From Anaerolineae bacterium (lineage in GTDB: Bacteria > Chloroflexota > Anaerolineae > 4572-78 > NAK82), in NCBI GenBank assembly GCA_030597485.1, contig JAUVRU010000135.1:1-6289 (forward strand): 6,289 nt of DNA. The letters are read 5' to 3'. The notes under the pieces are model-generated. The model was given only the letters and a program-made list of their open reading frames with translations. It had not been told where the DNA came from and made no database searches. Both the position numbers and the translations under genes were made by a program. Of the stretch, positions 1 to 6,289 are shown one piece after another (the stretch's first letter is position 1; each line of letters starts with the position of its first letter).

Positions 1-1383
1 GGTAGGGGAGGCGAGGGTCTGGTGGTGGTTGAAGAAGGCGTCCAGCAGCAGCGGGGCAGGCTTCATCAAGGCGGACCATCGTTCGTCCGCGGCATCTGGG
101 TCAGCGGGGGCCCGGGAGGGGGCGGGCGACAGGATAGCGACATCTACGCCGGTGTCGCCCACTTCGTGGTAGTAGCGGTGGATTGCCCGCCGGCTGGCCC
201 TGCCCTGTCGAGTCAGCTCACGAGGCCGCTGGTGATAGCGGATGATGGTTCCTACGCGCTGGACTGCCTGGTTAGGAAAGCGCAAACGACGCATCACCCC
301 GGCGGCCAGAGTGGCGTTGGCGGCTCTCTGAGTGGTATTGGCATCCCCGCTCGCTGGGGGGTGAGGCGGTGTCTCCCGCTCGGAAGCAGGGATGACTGCT
401 GCCGGCCGGTCGATCTCGTGTAGCAATGCGGCTACTGTCAGTAGCAGCCGGTAGCTGCATGTGCCAGCTGTCTCAGCAGCCATATAGTCGGCGATGCGCT
501 CAGGGAAGGGCAGCGCGGAGTGGGGCGGGGTGCCATCCAGTGGCAACAACCATTCCAGGGCTGCGGTCGTGTCCAGCGAGTGTGTAAACGCGTCACGGTG
601 TTGTCCGTCGAAGGGGGGCAGCTCCATCCGCTTGAGTAATGCGAGTTCTGGGACAACGCCGGGTAACAGATTCAGGCGGTCCAGCTGACGCACCGAATCG
701 GCCCCGCCTGGCAGGGAGAGCGTTTTGGCGAACTCGTCGCGCACGCGTTCGGTGGATACCTGAGTCAGCTGGCTGGCGGCCTCCCGAACCAGATGGCGCG
801 TGTGCGCCTCGATGTCGAATCCAAGCTGTGCCTGGAAGCGAACCGCGCGCAGCGTTCTTACCGGATCGTCGAGCATAGCGTGGTCGGATACTGCTCGCAG
901 CACTCGCGCTTGCAGGTCAGACTGGCCCCCGTGGGGGTCTATGAGGACAAAGGGGCGGCGGGTGATATCCACGGCCATCGCGTTGATGCGGAAGTCGCGA
1001 CCCGCCAGGTCATCGACCAGGGTAGGAGCCTGAAAAGCGGCGATATCTACCAGGCGCGGGGTCTGTCCGGGACGGCTGCCAAACACGACACGGCCCACAT
1101 CTCTTTCGGCGTCGAGGGGATAGAAGGCGGCGCCCAATTCATCCGCGATTGTGCGGGCAATTCGTAGGCCACCGGCCGGTACGGTGAAATCGAGATCGCA
1201 GCTGTGGGCGGGGGATGCCGTCTGTGCTGGCAGGGGCACGGTGGAGGTCTCTGGTTGGAGGTCGAGCAACCAGTCGCGGATGGCTCCTCCCACCAGATAG
1301 CACGGTGTTCCTACCTGGCGCAACGCCTGCAGGATCTGGGCTAGTAGTGGGTCATGACGCTGGTTCGCCAGCCAATCTAGCAA
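1..1383 (-). CDS. Class II tRNA nucleotidyltransferase / poly(A) polymerase family protein (CCA-adding type), C-terminus beyond the window
   Basis: The reading frame is open from a TAG at the +strand complement of 1405-1407 to base 1, giving 461 residues with no stop. The head domain has the class II nucleotidyltransferase set: LVGGAIRD (30-37), the metal-binding pair D63-L-D65, RDFRINAMA (129-137), DPHGG (149-153), the nucleotide-template motif DDPVRTLRAVRF (172-183; D173 and R176 being the expected base-pairing residues), and ERVRDE (212-217). An HD-like domain follows (H262, H268, then LLHEID at 320-325). Such enzymes add or repair the tRNA 3' CCA end in the cytoplasm, or add poly(A); sequence alone does not separate these here. 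No ATG lies upstream of M136, which is inside a catalytic motif, so the start is taken as TTG at 1383 behind GGGAGA. The family usually continues with a short C-terminal segment containing a GRDL-like motif, probably just outside the window. It lies 43 bases after sucD on the same strand. The family call is firm; CCA versus poly(A) activity is not. Confidence 0.92.
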   Translation of the reverse strand, partial: MLDWLANQRHDPLLAQILQALRQVGTPCYLVGGAIRDWLLDLQPETSTVPLPAQTASPAHSCDLDFTVPAGGLRIARTIADELGAAFYPLDAERDVGRVVFGSRPGQTPRLVDIAAFQAPTLVDDLAGRDFRINAMAVDITRRPFVLIDPHGGQSDLQARVLRAVSDHAMLDDPVRTLRAVRFQAQLGFDIEAHTRHLVREAASQLTQVSTERVRDEFAKTLSLPGGADSVRQLDRLNLLPGVVPELALLKRMELPPFDGQHRDAFTHSLDTTAALEWLLPLDGTPPHSALPFPERIADYMAAETAGTCSYRLLLTVAALLHEIDRPAAVIPASERETPPHPPASGDANTTQRAANATLAAGVMRRLRFPNQAVQRVGTIIRYHQRPRELTRQGRASRRAIHRYYHEVGDTGVDVAILSPAPSRAPADPDAADERWSALMKPAPLLLDAFFNHHQTLASPT

Positions 1384-1397
1384 GAAAACTGTCTCCC
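1384..1397 (-). promoter_or_regulatory. Ribosome binding site deciding a TTG start
   Basis: On the minus strand GGGAGA (1397-1392) is followed, 9 bases after its GGAG core, by TTG at 1383-1381. The only other codons between the upstream in-frame TAG and LVGGAIRD lack such a site, and the first in-frame ATG is residue 136 within the RDFRINAMA motif. Translation from TTG gives a short helix before LVGGAIRD, as expected for the family. An ATT eight codons upstream is possible but unlikely. Confidence 0.65.
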
Positions 1398-1426
1398 GGG
1401 CCGGATGCCGAATCTACCAGTGAAGA

Positions 1427-2293
1427 TCACATCCGCTCAGCGACCAGGTCTGCCACCTCGGCCGGGTAGCTAGCAACGCCAATACCCACCGCCTCGAGGG
1501 TAGCAATCTTCTCTTGGGCGGTGCCCTCGCTCCCTTCGATGATGGCACCGGCGTGGCCCATTCGCTGTCCTGGTGGGGCCGTGCGCCCGGCAATGAAGGC
1601 TGTGACAGGCTTGCTTATCTCCGCGGCAATGAACTGAGCGGCTCTCTCTTCGTCACTGCCGCCGATCTCACCGATGAGAACAACGTGGCCGGTCATTGGG
1701 TCTGATTCGAAAAGGCGCAACATATCTATGAAAGTGGTACCGATGATGGGGTCGCCACCGATGCCCACGGCGGTGGATTGGCCCAACCCTCGATCAGTAA
1801 GAGCCTGTACCACTTCGTACGTCAGGGTGCCGCTGCGTGAAACCAGCCCCACCGGGCCAGGAAGGTGAATGTGTCCCGGCATAATGCCGACCTTTGCCTC
1901 ACCAGGCGTGATTATTCCCGGGCAATTAGGGCCGATCAGACGGGCGTCAGTACCGTCCAGGAAATGGCACACTCGGACCATGTCCAGTACTGGTATGCCC
2001 TCGGTGACACAGACAATCAGCTGGATGCCAGCGTCGGCGGCTTCCATGATCGCATCGGAAGCGAAGGGGGCGGGTACGTATATGATGGAGGTGTTGGCGC
2101 CCGTGGTGTTGACCGCTTCCCTGACAGTATCGAAGACAGGGACTCCGTGTACCCATTCCCCCCCCTTGCCAGGCGTGACACCGGCTACCACCGGCGTGCC
2201 ATACTCAATCATCTGCTGGGTGTGGAACATACCTTCATGGCCGGTGATGCCCTGTATCGCCAGTCGAGTCCCATTGCCTACCAGAATGCTCAT
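1427..2293 (-). CDS. sucD: Succinyl-CoA synthetase (ADP-forming), alpha subunit
   Basis: The alpha subunit of succinyl-CoA ligase binds CoA and carries the phosphohistidine used in the reaction succinate + CoA + NTP to succinyl-CoA + NDP + Pi (TCA cycle, cytoplasm, working with SucC). The product is 288 residues, practically the length of E. coli SucD (289). Visible landmarks are the CoA-binding Rossmann loop GITGHEG (15-21), GPNCPG (121-126) followed by [21 protein letters not shown] (152-160), [10 protein letters not shown] (177-186), and the active-site histidine H247 in GHAGAIIEG (246-254). The start is the ATG at 2293, which has AGGAGA 9 bases upstream and gives the standard N-terminus MSILVGNGT. 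An in-frame extension back to 2389 would overlap sucC and adds an atypical Arg/Pro-rich stretch, so it was not used. It follows sucC by 25 bases, fitting co-expression of the two subunits. The stop is TGA. All key residues are present, so it should be functional. Confidence 0.97.
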   Translation of the reverse strand: MSILVGNGTRLAIQGITGHEGMFHTQQMIEYGTPVVAGVTPGKGGEWVHGVPVFDTVREAVNTTGANTSIIYVPAPFASDAIMEAADAGIQLIVCVTEGIPVLDMVRVCHFLDGTDARLIGPNCPGIITPGEAKVGIMPGHIHLPGPVGLVSRSGTLTYEVVQALTDRGLGQSTAVGIGGDPIIGTTFIDMLRLFESDPMTGHVVLIGEIGGSDEERAAQFIAAEISKPVTAFIAGRTAPPGQRMGHAGAIIEGSEGTAQEKIATLEAVGIGVASYPAEVADLVAERM

Positions 2294-2318
2294 AGCCACT
2301 GTCTCCTGTTGCTTGACC

Positions 2319-3452
2319 TTAGCCGCTGGCCAGTTCGACTGCTGTCTGGGCGGCCTCGACCAGCGACGTGGCCGTCGCCATTTCGGCATCAGCCAGGATC
2401 TGTTGGCCTTCTTCTTCGTTCAGGCCAACCAGTCGGGCGACCATGGGGACCTGGGGTTCTATCTCGTTCAACGCGGTCACGATTCCGCGCGCTACCTCAT
2501 CGCAGCGCGTGATGCCTCCGAAGATGTTGAAGAGCACCGACTTCACATTGGGGTCTGACAGAATGATGCGCAGGGCAGCTGCCACCCTGTCGGCTTTGGC
2601 TCCACCGCCAATGTCCAGGAAGTTGGCCGGCTGGCCTCCGTACAGGCTGATAACGTCCATGGTGGCCATGGCCAGACCGGCACCGTTTACCATGCAGCCA
2701 ATCTTGCCATCGAGTTTCACATAGGATATGCCAGCCTGGCGTGCCTGCCTTTCGGCTTCTGATTGGCGCTGAACGTCGCGCAGCTCACCAAGGTCCCGAT
2801 GGCGGAACAAAGCGTTGTCATCCAGCACGATCTTGCCGTCGACCGCCAGGAGTCTTTCGTCACTGGTGATCACCAGAGGGTTGATCTCTGTCAGGGTGTC
2901 GTCGCTCTGGATAAAGACACGATAAAGGGCACGGCCAATGGTGGTGAATTGGCGGATGACGACACGTGGCAGGCCGAGGTCAAATGCCAGGTTGCGAATC
3001 TGGTAGTCCATCAGTCCCAGCATGGGGTCAATCATCAGCTTGAAGATCTGTTCCGGGGTGTCTTTGGCCACCTGTTCGATCTCGACACCACCCTGGGGGG
3101 AGACGATCATAGCTGGCTTGCGGTTGGCCCGATCGAGGGTGATGCCCATGTAGATCTCTTCGCGAATGTCGGCGGCCTGGTCAATGAGCACTGTGTTCAC
3201 GGAGATGCCCTTGATGGTCATTCGCAGAATCTGGCTGGCCACCTGTTCGGCTTCGCCCGCATCGGCAGCCAGTCTGATGCCACCTGCTTTGCCGCGCCCC
3301 CCCACCAATACCTGGGCCTTGACCACCACAGGACCTCCCAGCCGCTGCGCGATCTGACCTGCCTCGGCGGGAGTCGGTGCTACGTCTCCCTGGGGAATCG
3401 GCACGCCAAATCCCGCCAAGATCCGTTTGCTTTGGAACTCATGTAGTTTCAC
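2319..3452 (-). CDS. sucC: Succinyl-CoA synthetase (ADP-forming), beta subunit
   Basis: The beta subunit holds the ATP-grasp nucleotide site and part of the succinate site of succinyl-CoA synthetase. The product is 377 residues (E. coli SucC has 388). The N-terminus [12 protein letters not shown] is typical. K45 in VVVKAQ and the GGRGKAGG loop (51-58) belong to the ATP-grasp fold. E189-I-N191-P follows the usual EINPL pattern for metal and nucleotide contacts, [11 protein letters not shown] lies at 256-266, and the C-terminal ligase domain has FLDIGGGA (278-285) and [10 protein letters not shown] (309-318), with GLNEEEG at 343-349. The start is GTG (3450-3452), with GGGAGA (3463-3458) 6 bases upstream; no ATG fits the conserved N-terminus. 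The stop is TAA. It is the first gene of the minus-strand group and has its own promoter 57 bases upstream. ATP or GTP preference cannot be told with confidence from the visible residues; ADP-forming is the default for bacterial enzymes. Confidence 0.97.
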   Translation of the reverse strand: MKLHEFQSKRILAGFGVPIPQGDVAPTPAEAGQIAQRLGGPVVVKAQVLVGGRGKAGGIRLAADAGEAEQVASQILRMTIKGISVNTVLIDQAADIREEIYMGITLDRANRKPAMIVSPQGGVEIEQVAKDTPEQIFKLMIDPMLGLMDYQIRNLAFDLGLPRVVIRQFTTIGRALYRVFIQSDDTLTEINPLVITSDERLLAVDGKIVLDDNALFRHRDLGELRDVQRQSEAERQARQAGISYVKLDGKIGCMVNGAGLAMATMDVISLYGGQPANFLDIGGGAKADRVAAALRIILSDPNVKSVLFNIFGGITRCDEVARGIVTALNEIEPQVPMVARLVGLNEEEGQQILADAEMATATSLVEAAQTAVELASG

Positions 3453-3508
3453 GGTTATCTCCCGGCGATTGCAGTATTCAGTTATGTCTGGGGGTTAGGT
3501 CATTCGCG

Positions 3509-3537
3509 ATTATACTTTGCCTCGCCCGGTTTGGCAA
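3509..3537 (-). promoter_or_regulatory. Predicted sigma-70 promoter for sucC
   Basis: Read on the minus strand, TTGCCA (3537-3532, five of six matches to TTGACA) is separated by exactly 17 bases from TATAAT (3514-3509, perfect). A start of transcription near 3502 would leave a leader of about 50 bases before the GTG of sucC, with the ribosome binding site at 3463-3458. No riboswitch-like or attenuator-like structure is evident in that leader. The match in both boxes, the spacing and the position make this a strong prediction; it has not been tested. Confidence 0.8.
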
Positions 3538-3626
3538 TCTGGTGAGAAACCAGTGGGATTCGAAGCGGTTACGTGAGAGCCTGCCTGGCCTCCCCTGCTT
3601 CCAATCCCTATCGGTGACATCGGGAC

Positions 3627-3655
3627 TTGTTGGTGTCAGGTCCGGATGATATAAT
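3627..3655 (+). promoter_or_regulatory. Predicted rightward sigma-70 promoter with extended -10
   Basis: TTGTTG (3627-3632) is followed by a 17-base spacer and a perfect TATAAT (3650-3655). The bases TGA directly before it supply the TGn of an extended -10, which can compensate for the weak second half of the -35 box. Transcription would start near 3662 and run into the broken response regulator and on to the lipoprotein gene at 4085. The promoter faces away from the sucC promoter, with the two -10 boxes about 140 bases apart. GGTGACA (3613-3619) and GGTGTCA (3632-3638) lie beside and inside it and could be a regulator site, but this is weak. Confidence 0.72.
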
Positions 3656-3703
3656 CTGTGGTAGTTCTCGGTCGGTCCGGTGGGTATTGGTGGAACAGGC
3701 ATA

Positions 3704-4023
3704 ATGGCGATCGTCTTGGTTGTTGACGACGAAGAGGTTGTGGGCCGTACGGCAGCAACTTCCAGTTGAGCACCCCTCAGACGACTGTCCAGCGGACACC
3801 AGTGGAGTTTGACCTGTTATACTGTCTGATGACGCACCCGGGACAGGCATTCAGCTGCTCGCAGCTGCTGCGTGATCTGTGGGCATATCCCGGCGACGCC
3901 GGTAGCCCCGATTTGGTGCGTGTGGATACTCGGAACCTGCGGTGCAAGATAGAGGCCGACAGCAGCCATCCTCGTTTCGTTCGGACAGTCTCCCGGCACG
4001 GCTATACCGTCTCGGCCGAATGA
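3704..4023 (+). pseudogene. Remnant of an OmpR/PhoB-family response regulator, receiver domain deleted and frame broken
   Basis: From ATG 3704 one frame reads MAIVLVVDDEEVVGRT, the first strand and acidic pair (D8, D9) of a receiver domain, but stops at TGA 3767-3769 after 21 codons. A second frame, offset by one base and open from 3727, carries a winged-helix DNA-binding domain: NFQLSTPQTTVQR, then TPVEFDLLYCL, SCSQLLRDLW, LVRVDTRNLRCKIE (recognition-helix region) and FVRTVSRHGY, ending at TGA 4021-4023. An intact OmpR-type regulator has about 220-240 residues; only about 16 of the roughly 115 receiver residues remain, including none of the phosphorylated-Asp region, and a few residues also seem to be missing between TTVQR and TPVEF. 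The most likely reading is an internal deletion of over 300 bases with a frame change. A free-standing 85-residue DNA-binding protein from TTG 3766, whose start overlaps the TGA, is possible, but I see no good ribosome binding site for it. The ATG at 3704 has only a weak AGG upstream. Confidence 0.82.
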
Positions 4024-4068
4024 AAACGTGCAGAGCGACTGTCTGGTCTCAGTCCCCTGTGTTACCCT

Positions 4069-4084
4069 CTCCTCAAGGAGCCAT

Positions 4085-4087
<3 letters not shown>
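4069..4087 (+). promoter_or_regulatory. Ribosome binding site of the lipoprotein gene, within a small inverted repeat
   Basis: AAGGAG (4075-4080) lies 4 bases before ATG 4085 and fixes that start, rather than the GTG at 4028 that would add 19 residues ahead of the signal peptide. CTCC (4069-4072) can pair with GGAG (4077-4080) around a TCAA loop, which would cover the site. A stem of four pairs is weak on its own. The gap 4024-4084 also contains GACTG/CAGTC arms (4037-4041 and 4050-4054) without a T run, so I do not call a terminator. Confidence 0.6.

Positions 4088-6289
<2,202 letters not shown>

Noticed and set aside
22..423. Plus-strand frame of 133 codons near the left edge, and other short frames within 1-1383
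   Set aside because: The minus strand is continuously open here and encodes a clear nucleotidyltransferase/HD protein; these frames are its shadows.
1384..1426. Terminator between sucD and the nucleotidyltransferase gene
   Set aside because: Only a three-pair CGG/CCG stem is visible with no following T tract; read-through is more likely.
2294..2389. N-terminal extension of sucD by 32 codons
   Set aside because: It overlaps the end of sucC and adds non-homologous Arg/Pro-rich sequence; ATG 2293 has a good AGGAGA site and gives the family-standard N-terminus.
1865..2558. Two long plus-strand frames (215 and 229 codons) opposite sucD/sucC
   Set aside because: They lie entirely antisense to well-conserved sucD and sucC, show no recognisable motifs and are of the kind produced by codon bias in GC-rich DNA.
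2763..3446. Plus-strand frame of 227 codons opposite sucC
   Set aside because: It mirrors the sucC reading frame and matches no family I recognise; the conserved sucC motifs explain this DNA.
3818..3823. TATACT as a -10 box for a second promoter inside the regulator remnant
   Set aside because: No plausible -35 box lies 16-18 bases upstream, and the bases are explained as codons of the winged-helix segment.
4028..4084. GTG start at 4028 for the lipoprotein gene
   Set aside because: It would put 19 residues, including polar and cysteine residues, ahead of the signal peptide and has no ribosome binding site, whereas ATG 4085 has AAGGAG.

Overview
The window holds three complete protein genes, two genes cut by the window edges and one broken gene, with two well-formed promoters. 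The gene content and protein style point to a bacterium of the Chloroflexota (Anaerolineae or Caldilineae type). The grounds are SucC/SucD sequences of that flavour, a Thr/Pro-linker lipoprotein with a DUF5107-like domain, and an OmpR-type DNA-binding domain ending in a 'RTVSRHGY' turn. This assignment rests on family resemblance recalled from memory, not on a search. The DNA is moderately GC-rich, and long spurious frames lie opposite the real genes.

Left part (1-3452, minus strand): three genes point the same way and probably form one transcript in the order sucC, sucD, then a class II tRNA nucleotidyltransferase/poly(A) polymerase family gene that leaves the window at base 1. The gaps are 25 and 43 bases. 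sucC starts with GTG and the nucleotidyltransferase probably with TTG, both behind GGGAGA ribosome binding sites. SucCD makes succinyl-CoA synthetase of the TCA cycle; the third gene is an RNA 3'-end enzyme with no obvious metabolic link to it.

Middle (3453-3703): a 251-base divergent control region with two near-consensus sigma-70 promoters, one for sucC (TTGCCA-17-TATAAT, minus strand) and one reading right (TTGTTG-17-TATAAT with an extended -10).

Right part (3704-6289): the rightward promoter first meets a broken OmpR/PhoB-type response regulator, in which almost the whole receiver domain is missing and the two ends are in different frames. It is followed after 61 bases by an intact gene for a probable lipoprotein: lipobox Cys22, a long Thr/Pro/Ser linker, then a large DUF5107-like domain. 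Its 3' end overlaps by 7 bases the end of a converging gene, the C-terminal half of a GDP-L-fucose synthase, which enters from the right edge.

I found no CRISPR array, tRNA or rRNA gene, transposase or clear intrinsic terminator. Most of the window is ordinary core metabolism. The points worth checking are the gutted response regulator that keeps a strong promoter, the degraded HD domain of the nucleotidyltransferase, and the uncharacterised lipoprotein. I see no convincing sign of a new multi-gene system.
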